Source: Adiantum capillus-veneris (Eukaryota > Streptophyta > Polypodiopsida > Polypodiales > Pteridaceae). From it: a DNA stretch of 64,000 bases. A program made the translations under genes and the position numbers. Positions 1 to 10,680 of this stretch are shown here, one piece after another. Below the pieces are notes generated by a model. The model was not told the origin of the DNA, did no database searches, and was given only the letters and a program-made list of their open reading frames with translations. The stretch is taken from assembly GCA_014529385.2 (NCBI GenBank), contig CM043963.1, positions 69,586,912-69,650,911 of the forward strand. Reading direction: 5' to 3'. The stretch's first letter is position 1. Every line of letters begins with the position of its first letter.

Positions 1-1374
1 CGTCGATGACTTGTGGTGGTCTACCACCATAGGAATTGGTTTTTGATGGTCTAGGAAAGCCGCTCGTGAAGTTTGGTGGAAAACAAACATGCAGTTTGGC
101 CGCGAGAGCTATTTGACGCTTTGTGTCTCTGATGTCGTTTCTGAAGTTTAGTGCCGCTTCGGGGTCTCCGTATGGTTATGTGGGCTACATAGACTTGTCG
201 AGCATGTTGAAATGCTCCTACCCATGAGTTTTGGTAGCATTTGCGCGCCTTTCTGCCGATTTCCCATTTGGTGGCCTCTTGCGGGGCTCTAGGAATTAGG
301 GTTTTTCCCGATGGTTTTCTACTGCTTTTGGTCATCCAAAAGTGGTCTCCTACACTAGGGTAAGCGGCCGATGAAGTCTTATTGCTTTTGGGTTAGCCGT
401 TAGGTGGTGACTTCTACCTGTAGGTCTCTACTGCTCGCTTTCTGTGTGAACCCTACACTAGTTTTCACGACAAAACAACAAACATGCGCGAAACGCTCAA
501 GGTGGTGATCCTACCTCTCATGTATGGAGCCGGTTGGGTGGTCTTGTGCGTCATAAAAGCTGCTGGAAGTCCCGTTCGCTCTAGGTGGCAGGTGCTCTCT
601 CTCAAAAGTGAATAGTGAAAATGAGCTTAAAATGAAGTGAAAATTTCTTATAATGGGGGTCCCCGAACCACTTTCCATGAAATTTGTTATGTGATCCCAA
701 CTTCTTGCGAGATGTGGTTTAGGCTCAAAAATTTCTTGATTTCGACTCCATTTGCCCAGTTTCCGAGAAATTTATCGTTTTCGTCAAAATCTGGCCAAAA
801 CACGCTTTTCGCTTCATTCTCCTAATTGCACCCCCATTGTACCATAGGTTGTCCTAGAGTCACTGATCATCCCCATATTTTTTGTTTTTCATTACGACCG
901 TTTTTCACCTACTTTTTGTATTTTGAAAGTTTTTCTGCCGAAAATTTGTAAAATTAAAAGGAAAATAGCAAATTAAACCCAAAAAGGTATTGGCATGTAG
1001 CTCGTCGGGGACAACACATTGCACTTCTCCGCACTCGTTTCCGACCACTGGTGCGCGCGTAGCATCAAGATGAAGCTCTCACTCTCTCTCGTACACAGTA
1101 CGCTCACTCACAGACAATACTTTTTTTAAAATGACAAAGGTTTTTTATTAAGGTCAAAAAGTAGTATAAATACCTTACAATCTCAAATCCTAATGCTCCA
1201 ATTTAACCATCTACTCAATCTAAATGTCAAAACTGGGATACAATCTGGAAACTTCTGTAAGCCCCAATATTTACAAAGGTGAAATGTCACGTTTTCTCAA
1301 TAAATGAATAATTACAAAAAATAATAATCCGCCAAGCAGTCATTTTCCGTAGGGTGTGTCCAGCTTATAACATG
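1..1374. other. Unassigned sequence left of copia remnant A
   Basis: I recognise no gene, terminal repeat or RNA here. The longest open frames (94 aa on the minus strand near 51-335 and 62 aa on the plus strand near 637-825) show no family motif and look like chance. The part from about 600 on is AT-rich, with a short CT-rich patch near 1076-1094. It may be old LTR or intergenic DNA, but nothing in the window repeats it. Confidence 0.5.
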
Positions 1375-2067
1375 CGTAAAGAGCTGGAGTCAAAGATTAT
1401 GCATGAGGAAGATGATATGTACACTTTCCTTGCTAGTGTCAAGGATATCAATGAGCAGCTTATTTCTGCAGGTGAAGTCATTTGAAACGGTTCCCTTGTG
1501 CAGAATCTTCTTGATGCCTTACCAAATTCTCACCAAACTTTTGCTAGTACTTGGAGACTTGTGACCCAAGAAAATCCAGAAGTTGTCAAGTTTGATGCAT
1601 TATGCACATTGTTGTTGCAAGAGTCACTTTCCAGAAAAAACAGGACTAGACAGCATGTAGTTGAACAGGCTTTTATTCCTTCTCAAAGAAAGGGTGGTAA
1701 CAATAATGCAGCCACTTCTTCTGGTTCTGCTGCGAGTGGCAAAAATTTTGTTCCTAATGTTTCTGTTGGCAGCACTTCGTCTGGCAATTCTGGTGATAAG
1801 GCCAAAAAGAAGATGCGTTGCCATTATTGTAAAGCTAATGATCACTTGATCAAGTCGTGTCCTAAGTTGAAGGCCAAAGAGGCTAAGAAGAAAGAAGGTG
1901 GTTCCATTGTAAATGTTGGTTCCACTACAAATGCAGCCATTGTTGAGTCTTCTGTGAAAGGAGACTTTAATATTGATGTTGATGCAAAATGGGCTTTTAG
2001 CGTAGAGTGCACTTACAATCCTGCTGTCCATGATGCATGCTTGTCAGTTGCTGCAGATTCACATGTG
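1375..2067 (+). pseudogene. copia A gag (C-terminal part) with CCHC zinc knuckle
   Basis: This is the capsid/nucleocapsid part of the copia polyprotein, which packages the element RNA. The readable frame from about 1498 includes a basic, Asn/Ser-rich linker and the zinc knuckle CHYCKANDHLIKSC near 1819-1860 (C-x2-C-x4-H-x4-C), followed by a Lys/Glu-rich stretch. The N-terminal gag half is missing; the sequence begins at the frame equivalent to RKELESKIMHEED of copy B. A frame break lies near 1415-1490. Copy A keeps all four zinc ligands, whereas copy B has lost the first Cys. Confidence 0.85.
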
Positions 2068-2592
2068 TGATATTTTGACAGTGGTGCTACAAAGCACATT
2101 ACCTCACATCGTGAATTGTTCACCTTTCTCGAGTCTATCCCTCATGGGAATTCAGTCACTTGTGCCAACAATGCCTCTTATCCGGTTCAGGGAGTTGGAA
2201 AGATTGTGCTTCCTGCTGCAAATGGCAGTTCCTTCACACTTGTTGATGCACTTTATGTACCTAGGATCAAAAAGAATCTCTTGTCTGTATCCACACTTGC
2301 TAGACTTGGACTTGTAGTCAAATTTGTGGATGAGAGATGTACAGTTCATGATCTCAGTTTTGGTGATGAAATTGTTGCACCTGGCCTTTTGTGCCGTGGG
2401 ATGTATAAGCTCACTTTGTATGACAAGTGTGCACAAAATTTTGCAAATGCTGTTGTAGATTCAAGGGCTATTTCGGATGCAAAACTTTGGCATGCACGTT
2501 TTGGTCATTTGAATTTTACCAGTTTGCTGCGTTTGCAGAAATCTGGTATGGTTGCTTCTTTGCCACCTCTTGAAGAACCTGTCAAACATGTT
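2068..2592 (+). pseudogene. copia A protease and GAG-pre-integrase region
   Basis: The aspartic protease active site YFDSGATKH is visible at about 2071-2097, just after a TGA that replaces the Trp codon seen in copy B (TGG). The DSG triad is intact. The GAG-pre-integrase (zinc HHCC-like) segment LWHARFGHLNF follows near 2487-2520. The frame ends in a TGA at 2593 where copy B has TGT (Cys), so this stop also removes the first zinc-binding Cys. The protease would cleave the polyprotein; the pre-integrase binds zinc at the N-terminus of integrase. Both stops are single-base changes relative to B. Confidence 0.85.
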
Positions 2593-2595
2593 TGA

Positions 2596-3360
2596 GAAGG
2601 CTGTATTTTGGGTAAGATGCAGCGTTCTAAATTTCCAAAGGATGGTTCAATTCGGGCCACATGCAGGTTGCAGCTTGTGCATAGTGATGTTTGTGGGCCC
2701 ATACAAACTCCGTCCTTGGGAAATTACCTTTACTTCATGAATTTCATTGATGCTTACTCCAGGCATGCATGGGTATTTCCACTTAAAGCGAAGGACAGAG
2801 TTTTTATGTGCTTCAAACAATTTCTGGCTATGGATGAAAATGTCTCGAAATATACTATGGGCACCCTCCGTTCCGATCGAGGGGGGAAGTATATGTCTCA
2901 TGAATTTAATGCATTTCTGTCTAGTTGTGGGATAAAACACCAATGTACAGTGCCTTGTACACCTCAAAAAAATGGTGTTGCTGAGAGGAAAAACAAGTCA
3001 CTAACGAAAATGGCACGATGTATGGTCAAAAGTCAAGCTTTGCCGCATTCTTTTTGGCTTGAGGCCATCATGTGTGCCACTTATATACTTAAGAGGTGTC
3101 CTACGAAAGCTTTGCAGACTATTACTCGATATGAAGCATGGCATGATAGAAAGCCTTCTATTGAGCACATGCGTGTTTTTGGATGTTTGACAAATGCTTT
3201 GTTGCCACAAACACAGTGCAAAAAATTGGATGATAAGGCTGTCAAATGTACTTTTGTTCGTTATAGTGTTGAAATCAAAGGTTGCAGGTTGTATCATCCG
3301 CAAACAAAGCATATTTTGGTTTCACGGGATGTAGTGTTTGTGGAAGATTCTAGACAGTAA
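2596..3360 (+). pseudogene. copia A integrase
   Basis: This is the retroviral-type integrase core (RNase H fold, DDE). Visible are LVHSDVCGP (first Asp, near 2671-2697), TLRSDRGGKY (second Asp, near 2863-2892) and QKNGVAERKN (Glu, near 2965-2994). The C-terminal copia GKGY-like region FGCLTNALLP and VSRDVVFVED follow. The GGEY motif of B reads GGKY here. Translation stops at 3358-3360 because a deletion of about 20 bp relative to copy B shifts the frame into TAA. The enzyme would insert element cDNA into the genome. Confidence 0.85.
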
Positions 3361-4152
3361 TGTAAGCTCACATGACATTTATGACACTTTACTGTCTCTT
3401 TTTAGTGGTGGAAGTTTGAATGTAAATTCCAATGAGGCAAATGTACAGCCTATGGGGGTTTCTGAAAATGTTACAGATCAGCCTATTACTGATGCAAATG
3501 TACATGATGTACTTGATGAGGAAAGGGTTGAAAATGAGCAGGCTAGAGGTATGCCAAAATGACTGGTGCACACTCTGTGTGACAGTAAATTGGATGAACC
3601 TTTGTCTAGTCGTACTCGTTCAGGATCTCTCCATGCATCTTATGCATTAGATTGTTATGATTTGGCTATGTCTAGCTTACATGATGTTAAGAAGCCCGTG
3701 TCTTTTGATGAAGCACAGAATTCAAAAAATTGAATGGCTGCCATGCAGTCAGAATATGATGCACTTATAGAAAATGACACATGGAATTTATGTGATTTGT
3801 CTCCTGGCAAAAAGGCCATTGGTACGAAGTGGGTTTACAAGTTGAAACGCAAGCCGGATGATGAGATCAATCGCCACAAGGCTCGACTAGTTGCAAAGAG
3901 TTATGCACAGCAAAAAGGCATAGATTATGAAGAGACTTTTGCTCCCACTTGTTGTATGACTACTGTGCGTTTTCTATGTGCATTGGCAGCTCATTTTGGT
4001 TGGGATGTACGTCAATCAGACATTGTTACTGCTTTCTTGAATGGTGACATATTTGAGGAAGTTTATGTAACGTAGCCTAGCGGTTTTTTCATAAAAGGAC
4101 AAGAGGACAAAGTGTGTAGATGTAAGAGGGCTTTGTATGGGTTGAAGCAATC
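3361..4152 (+). pseudogene. copia A reverse transcriptase, N-terminal half
   Basis: A linker region (3361-3733, with several stops) leads into the copia reverse transcriptase. The diagnostic block TKWVYKLKRKPD and RHKARLVAKSYAQQ lies at about 3820-3915, and DIVTAFLNGDIFEEVY at about 4018-4068. A TAG at 4075 replaces a Gln codon of copy B, and TAG at about 3560 (TGA) and 3733 also break the frame. The domain is cut after ALYGLKQSP by the DNA element at 4153 and resumes at 4841. Confidence 0.85.
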
Positions 4153-4831
4153 CCCGGGGGATTCACTCTATATACAAAATGGGACGCCACCTGCGAGCGG
4201 AAAAATCTGATAAAACCCCTATATACGACTCATATTAGGAAATATGACCCCCTTTTTACGCTTATACGACAATCAATGAAGAAAACTATCATACCCCTAT
4301 CTTACATATGACATTTAGGTCTCACATGATCTAACAGTTTTAAACTAGTCAAAGAGTGTGTAGCATAGTGACTGGCAACGTACTAAGGAACCACTTTTAT
4401 TGATAACTAGATGTACCCTCAATGTGTCTTAGTTTGACTTTCAAACTATGTGCCCAATCAACTTGCACTCTTGCTACTTGTCCAATTTTCACCCATCCAA
4501 AGTTGGTGTAAATCAACCCTTGACCTGCTTCAAATCAACCCTTATCTTATGATCGGCTTGATGCAAAACTTGAGGTGTGACCTAATAAAAAAATTCCCCT
4601 AAATTCATCCGAGTTCTAGCTCACATCGACGACCAATCGTTACAAGTAATCAATTCGACTTAGATCCCCCCTCCCCCCACATAAATATGATACCCCCCTC
4701 CCTTATTTTTAAGCTTGGGGGATAAATTATTCAAGTCTCTCCCCTAACTTATACGCTTATGTAACTTGTAAAAAAAAACCCCTCCCCTGCACTTACGTGG
4801 TGTGCTAAGTTTTCCATGGTGAATCCCCCAG
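4153..4831. mobile_element. Non-autonomous Mutator-like element, copy 1 (679 bp)
   Basis: The insertion splits the copia A reverse transcriptase exactly. It begins CCCGGGGGATTCAC and ends with the inverted form GTGAATCCCCCAG, giving 13-14-bp terminal inverted repeats. It is flanked by a perfect 9-bp direct duplication GAAGCAATC (4144-4152 and 4832-4840); copy B has only one GAAGCAATC at this place. A 9-bp duplication is the usual signature of the Mutator (MULE) superfamily. The inside is non-coding. A second copy (39773-40574) has the same ends, the same first ~170 bp and the same last ~130 bp and a different 9-bp duplication. Superfamily assignment rests on TSD length only. Confidence 0.85.
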
Positions 4832-4840
4832 GAAGCAATC
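4832..4840. repeat. 9-bp target-site duplication (right copy; left at 4144-4152)
   Basis: GAAGCAATC occurs on both sides of the element and once in the uninterrupted copia B reverse transcriptase (54237-54245 region), which proves that it was duplicated on insertion. Confidence 0.9.
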
Positions 4841-5980
4841 TCCTCGTGCTTGGTATGAGAAATGTGACACTCATTTGGTTAAATGACACTTTCGTAGCAG
4901 TCCAACAGAAATCACATTGTATGTAAAGCATGAGGGTGATGTACTTCCCATTGTGGTTCTTTATGTTGATGATTTGTTGATCACTGGACCAAATGAAAGA
5001 CATATTGCTGAATTTAAGGCTGATTTGAATGCTACTTTCAAGATGAAAGATTTGGGGTTGTTGCATCATTACTTGGGTATACAGTTTAAGCATTGTGATG
5101 GTGGTATTTCCTTGTGTGAAAAAAGTTACATCGAGACATTGCTATGTAAGTTTGGACTTGAGGATTGCAAACCTATTGACACTCCCATGGGAAAACAGGT
5201 TTCAAGTTGAGTCTACATGATGTTGGCGGTCCTGCTGATGTCACTCTTTACCAAACTGCTGTTGGTAGCCTCATTTATGTATGCAACACGAGGCCGGATA
5301 TTCAGTTTGCAGTCTCACAGGTCAGCAGATTTATGCATAGCCCAGGGTCTAAGCATTGGCAGGCAGTCAAGAGGATTTTCCGCTACCTTAGTGGCACTTT
5401 ATATCTTGGCTTGTTTTATCCCAAGGGGGGATCATTGCCGCCAGACTTACATGCTTTTTTGGACTCAGATTGGGCTGGTTTTTTTGACACACAAGTGTCC
5501 ACAAGTGGTTTTTTTTTCATGCTTGGTAGTTCATGTATATCATGGTTGAGCAAGAAGCAACATACTGTGGCCACTTCGAGTTGTGAGGCTGAGTACAAGG
5601 AAGTCTTCACAGCTACGCTTGAGAGTGTATGGATTAGACACCTTATGGCTGATTTGGGTGTTGGACAGGACACTGCCAACACTATCTACACTGACAGAGC
5701 GCATTGGCAGTTGCGAGGAACCCAGTTTTTCATGCTCGCACAAAGCACATTGAGGTGCATTACCACTATGTAAGGGAGAGGCTTTCAACAGGAGAGATCA
5801 GCGTGGCTTATGTGCCAACACAGGAAAACCTTGCAGATCTTTTCACAAAGGCATTGTCTCGTGAGAATCTTGAAGCTTTCCGCAAAGATTTGGGCTTACT
5901 CCCTTTGTGGATTGATCATGTCCTCAGGGAATGGCACTTCCCTTTACTCATGTGCCAGCTCTCGTTCACCGCATCACTCC
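4841..5980 (+). pseudogene. copia A reverse transcriptase C-terminal half and RNase H
   Basis: The polyprotein resumes after the DNA insertion. The polymerase active site VVLYVDDLLITG (YVDD) is intact at about 4955-4990. RNase H motifs follow: GSLIYVCNTRPDI (about 5260), FLDSDWAGFFD (about 5455), ISWLSKKQHTVATSS CEAEYKE (about 5537-5600) and RTKHIEVHYHYVRE at the C-terminus (about 5735-5780). There is a TGA near 4884, a frame change near 5205 and another near 5700 (a few bases lost relative to B). Not functional. Confidence 0.85.
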
Positions 5981-5988
5981 AGGGGGGA

Positions 5989-6690
5989 TTTGCTAAAGCG
6001 AATATGTATGCTTTTGGTGTGCGGAGTACGTGGTGGTGGAAGGAAACCATTTGTGATTTCCGTGAGCACCATGGAAGCTGTTGCGTGAGGAAGAAAATGA
6101 TGAAAAGATAGAGGGGGAAGGGTAGAGAGGTTGAGGAAGATGGTAGGAGAGAAGGAGGGAGGGGGGGGAGGGAGAGATTGGGGAGGAGGAGGAAGGTAGG
6201 GGCAGGGAGGGAGAGAAGAGGGAGAGAGAGAGAGAGAGGAGGGAGGAGGGAGGAGAGAGGAGGAGGAGAGAACAAAATGTTTATTACTTTTTGGGGGAAA
6301 AGAGTTTTGAAAAAATGTACTTTCTAATCTTGTGGGTTAAAAAATGGATCAAAAAATTATTTTTGGATATGTATATATGTTCGGAGGGAGTTTTAAGTTA
6401 GAAACAAGTAAAAATGATATATTTTTTTTAAAGTCAAATTTTGTCTCTTTGTGACCCACGTTTTTGCTGATGTGGACACACCCTTATGCTTCCTTCACTT
6501 TAAAAAAAGCTAGAGAGAGAAAGTAACCCTTTAGGTCCACATCCTGCATTTGTCTAAAAAAAGGCTAGAAAAGCTTACTCAAAACTACCTTCTTCAATGC
6601 CCTTGTCCCCTAAACCCCACACAATATTAGCCTTAATCCCTAAAAATTAGGATTCCTTACAGGCCCATGCAAGGTTCATATTTCTCCTAA
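5989..6690 (-). mobile_element. Inverted fragment: 5' end of the 46311 DNA transposon
   Basis: On the minus strand this segment reproduces 46311-46922 nearly base for base: the terminal ATTAGGAGAAATATGAACC, the sequence around the Gly/Leu-rich leader, a CT-rich tract and the first codons of the transposase frame. It ends at 6690 with the same terminus, next to the satellite field, and starts at 5989 exactly at the copia A polypurine tract. The two copies differ mainly in the length of the purine tract (about 165 bp here, 95 bp there). It is either one end of a deleted element copy or a terminal-inverted-repeat-sized derivative. Confidence 0.8.
6106..6275. repeat. GA-rich purine tract
   Basis: About 170 bp of almost pure purine on the plus strand (GGGAGGGAGAGA type, with a pure GA run near 6220-6238). 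It is the expanded counterpart of the CT tract at 46715-46812 of the DNA transposon. Such a tract could be a promoter CT element or simple-sequence expansion. Confidence 0.8.
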
Positions 6691-6692
6691 TG

Positions 6693-9060
6693 GAAGATGG
6701 CTATGCATGTCTTTCCTATAAAAGAGCACATTCACATATGACCATCACTTGAGCTAGAATGGATAGATGGCCAATCTAAAGTGCACATATGATTAACAAA
6801 GTACATTCCACCATAACCTAGCGTGGAATGGACAGATAACTAAGGCATTCAATACACATGAATATGAAGAACATAGAAGCACACTTTTCTAGGGAAAGAA
6901 ACATAGAAAATATAGAAAAAATGAGTTTGGATTGAACAAGTGGTCAATCTAGGTGCATATATACCTATGTAAGAACATACACATGTGTATGAAATAACAT
7001 ACAAGCATTATTTCCTTGGGAAAGAAAGATAGAAGATATAGAAAAAATAAGTGTGGATTGGATAGGTGGTCAATCTAGGTGCAGATATACCTATGTAAGA
7101 ACATACACATGTGTATGAAATAACATACAAGCATGCTTTCCTTGGGAAATAAAGATAGAAGATATAGAAACAATAAGTGTGGATTGGATAGGTGGTCAAT
7201 CAATGTGGAGATATGCACATACAACAACATACGACCATCACTTGACCTAGAATGGACAGGTGGTCAATGTAGACAACACATCTCACTATAAAGATAAAAA
7301 ATGAACCTAGATTGGAGATGTGTTCAATCTATGTGTATATCTACACATGTAACATCATACAACCATCACATGACCTAGACAACAGATGTGCCTATTAAAG
7401 AACGTGGTTATGCATGTCTTTCCTAGAGAAGAGCACATTCGCATGTGACCATCACTTGATCTAGAATGGACATATGGCCAATCTCAAGTGCACATATGCT
7501 TAACAAAGTACATTCCACCATAACCTAGCGTGGAATGGACAGATGACTAAGATATTCAGTAGACATGAATATGAAAGAACATACAAGCACACTTCTTTAG
7601 GAAAAGAAAGATAGAAAATATAGAAAAAAGGAGTCTAGATTGGACAAGTGTTCAATCGAGGTACATATATACTTATGTAAGAACATACACATGTGTATGA
7701 AATAACATACAAGCATGCTTTCCTTGGGAAATAAAGATACAAGATATAGAAAAAATGAGTCTCGATTGGACAGGCGGTCAATGTAGACAACACATCTGAC
7801 TATAAAGATAAAAAATGAACCTAGATTGGACATGTGGTCAATCTATGTGTATATCTACACATGTAACATCATACGACCATCACTTGACCTAGAATGGACA
7901 GGTGGTCAATCTACAAAACACATGTGCCTATTAAAGAACGTGGTTATGCATGTCTTTCCTAGAAAAGAGCACATTCACATATGACCATCACTTGAGCTAG
8001 AATGGACATATGGCCAATCTAAAGTGCACATATACTTAACAAAGAAAATTCCACAATAACCTGGCGTAGAATAGACAAATGACTAAGATATTCAATACAC
8101 ATGAATATAAAGAACATACAAGCACACTTTTCTAGGAACAAAAATATAGAAAAAATAGAAAAAATGAGTTTAGATTCGACAAGTGGTCAATCTAAGTTCA
8201 AATATACCTATGTAAGAACATACACATGTGTATGATATAACATACAAGCATGCTTTCCTTGGGAAACAAAGATAGAAGATATAAACAAATTGAGTCTAGA
8301 TTGGACAGGTGGACAATCTCTGTAGAGAAATACACATACAACAACATATGACCATGACTTGACCTAGATGGACATATGGTTAATCTAGACAACACATTTG
8401 ACTATTAAGATTAAATATGAACTTGGATTGGACATGTGGTTAATCTATGTGTAGATATACACATGTAACAACATACAACCATCACGACTTAGAATGGACA
8501 GGTGGTCAGTCGCAACACATGTGGCTGTTAAAGAACATGGTTATGCATGTCTTTCCTAGAAAAAAGCACATTCACATATGACCATCACTTGAGCTAGAAT
8601 GGAGAGGTGGCCAATCTAATGCACACATGCTTAACAAAGTACATTCCACCATAACCTAGCGTGGAATGGACAGATGACTAAGATATTCAATACACATGAA
8701 TATGAGAGAACATACAAGCACAATGAGTCTGGATTGGACAAGTGGTCAATCTCGGTAGAGAAATACACATACAACAACATACGACCATCACTTGACCTAG
8801 AATGGACAGGTGGTCAATGTAGACCACGTCTGACTATAAAGATAAAAAATGAACCTAGATTGGACATGTGGTCAATCTATGTGTATATCTACACATGTAA
8901 CATCATGCAACCATTACTTGACTTAGAATGGACAGGTGGTCAATCTAGACAACACATGTGCCTATTGAAAAACATGGTTATGCATGTCTTTCCTAGAAAA
9001 GAGCACATTCACATATGACCATCACTTGACCTAGAATGGACAATTATAAAATACCTTAAG
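6693..9060. repeat. Higher-order satellite-like array with 24-bp dyad core
   Basis: The anchor TATGCATGTCTTTCCTA recurs at about 6702, 7409, 7945, 8541 and 8979, so unit lengths are about 707, 536, 596 and 438 bp. Each unit contains several copies of a core close to TAGAATGGACAGGTGG followed by TCAATCTA, separated by conserved spacers such as ACCATCACTTGACC and AACATACACATGTGTATG. The core is an imperfect dyad (its two ends TAGA and TCTA pair, and TTGNCC matches GGNCAA). Units vary by loss or gain of sub-blocks. Short ORFs here are by-products of the repeats. Confidence 0.85.
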
Positions 9061-10015
9061 TACACATATTGAAATCACCTATTCATAAGGAATAAATGCC
9101 AATGTTAAGAATGCACGTATGCCAAAAAGACCCTATTACAATCTATCTATCCTAGAATGGACAAGTGGTCAATCTAGTGTGCACATGTTATTGGTGGACA
9201 TATGTGGTATAGATTGTTCACTTCCCCATGTCTAGCCTATTGGAAGGCCATTATTGCAGGGGACAATGCACCCAAAGAGATAGCATTCCAGCTACACGTA
9301 ATTAGATTTAAATTTCCCTCCAAAATTCAAATTTTCATCCGGAAGTTAAATATTGGCCAATTTGAATTTAAACCAAGAAACCCCTCTCCTTCTCTCTTCC
9401 CCCCAAAGGAGCCTATATTGTCACTCCCCCTCTGTGTCTCCCTCTCCTTCTCCCTCTAGATATCCTAGAATGGACAAGTGGTCAATCTAGTGTGCACATC
9501 TTATTGGATATATGCAGTGTAGATCATCTACTTCTCTATGTATAGCCTATTGGAAGATCATTATTGCAAGAAACAATCCACCCCAAGAGAAGATAGCATT
9601 CAACCTACACGTATTTAAATTCAAATTTTCCTCCAAAATTTAAATATTGGCCAATTTGAATTTAAACAAAGAAACCCCTATCTCATTTTGTCTTCCCCCC
9701 AAAGAAGCCCTTATTGTCACTCTCCCTCTGTGTCTCCCACTGGATATCCTAGAATGGAAGAGTGGTCAATCTAGTGTGCACATATTTTTGGACATGTGAA
9801 GTGTAGATTGTTCACTTCTGTATGTCTAGCCTATGGGAAGGCCATTGCAACCACACCTATTTAGTTTCAAATTTCTCCCCAAATATTGAATTTAAACCAA
9901 GAAACCCCTATCTCGTTCTCTCTTCCCCCCAAAGAAGCCCAAATTGTCACTCTCTCTCCCTCTGTCACTCACTTGTTTTCACTCTTTCTCCCTCTTTATC
10001 TTTCTACTTTCCTCT
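9061..10015. repeat. Three ~300-bp repeat units sharing the same core
   Basis: The core CTAGAATGGACAAGTGG with GTCAATCTAGTGTGCACAT starts units near 9150, 9467 and 9752. Each unit continues with a block ending in TTTAAACCAAGAAACCCC and a pyrimidine-rich tail (CTCTCCCTCTGTGTCTC). The third unit is shortened. The 35-bp start is the same core as in the left array, but the rest of the unit is different, so this is a distinct family seeded from the same core. Confidence 0.8.
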
Positions 10016-10340
10016 CTCTTTTATCATGTGCGTAACGAAGGTGTAGCTGGTGGTGGTAAAAAATCAAAAGCATCAGTAAAACAGAGCACATGCAAGCATA
10101 TACAAGTGCATATCTAACTCTTTTTATTACATACATGTTTTTTAAATACTTGATGTATGATTATGTTTTTTAATTATATTATAATTTGAATAACTATATA
10201 TTAATAAGTTGCTAGAAGCAAGAATTAGAGATAAAAAGTAGTCATTTTGCCTTTTTTACATTGAAATCAGGCTCATATTCATACTCCAAATTAAATCTTA
10301 TAGTCTGAAAATTTGAAAAACGAGAGAAGAGACTAAATAC
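10016..10340. other. AT-rich spacer
   Basis: No repeat core, gene or terminal repeat is visible. The sequence is AT-rich and unlike its neighbours. Confidence 0.5.
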
Positions 10341-10344
10341 ATAC

Positions 10345-10680
10345 CTGTTTTTGTTTGTGTATGTTGTTGTCGTTGTTCTTGTTGTTAACATAGTTGCTAT
10401 TGTCGATTGCTACTGCTGCTCCTATTGTTGTCCCTGTTTTGTTGTTTTTGTCGTTGGTGTCACTGTTGTTAACCCTAAACCACTGTTGTTGTTGTTGTCT
10501 TTGCTAATGTTGTTGTTCTTCCTGCTAGTGATGTTGTTGCTGCTTTCTTTTCTGATGTTGTTGTTCTTCCTGCTAGTGATGTTGTTGCTGTTATCTTTAC
10601 CAATGTTGTCATTCTTTCTGCTACTGGTGTTGTTGCTATTATATCTGTTGTTGTTGTTCTGGTGTTTCTTGATTTGTCAC
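10345..10680. repeat. GTT/TTG-rich degenerate trinucleotide minisatellite
   Basis: Runs of GTTGTT mix with a longer unit GATGTTGTTGTTCTTCCTGC (about 54-60 bp, roughly four copies between 10500 and 10640). Both strands are open over about 110-120 codons, which gives Leu/Val-rich or Thr/Ala-rich open frames; these are expected from the repeat and I do not call them genes. Confidence 0.8.

Larger units (their letters stand above)
1375..5988 (+). mobile_element. Ty1/copia retrotransposon remnant, copy A (no LTRs)
   Basis: A second copy of the copia family at 50476-55624 (copy B) aligns along almost its whole length, which fixes the limits. Copy A begins abruptly in the middle of gag (homologous to about 51463 in B) and ends exactly at the polypurine tract (about 5976-5988), so both LTRs and the first third of gag are missing. 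Domain order is gag, protease, integrase, reverse transcriptase, RNase H, the copia order. It carries nonsense codons at 2068, 2593, 4075 and others, a short deletion near 3350 relative to B, and a 679-bp DNA element inserted in the reverse transcriptase. It cannot encode a working polyprotein. The 3' junction runs directly into an inverted DNA-transposon fragment. Confidence 0.9.

Noticed and set aside
1624-2031. 135-aa minus-strand frame opposite copia A gag (and the equivalent at 51709-52098)
   Set aside because: Antisense shadow of the gag frame; it is repeated in both copies only because the sense sequence is.
6693-9060. CRISPR-like array
   Set aside because: Repeats are long, diverged, irregularly spaced, with conserved rather than unique spacers, in a plant genome; they are satellite-like.
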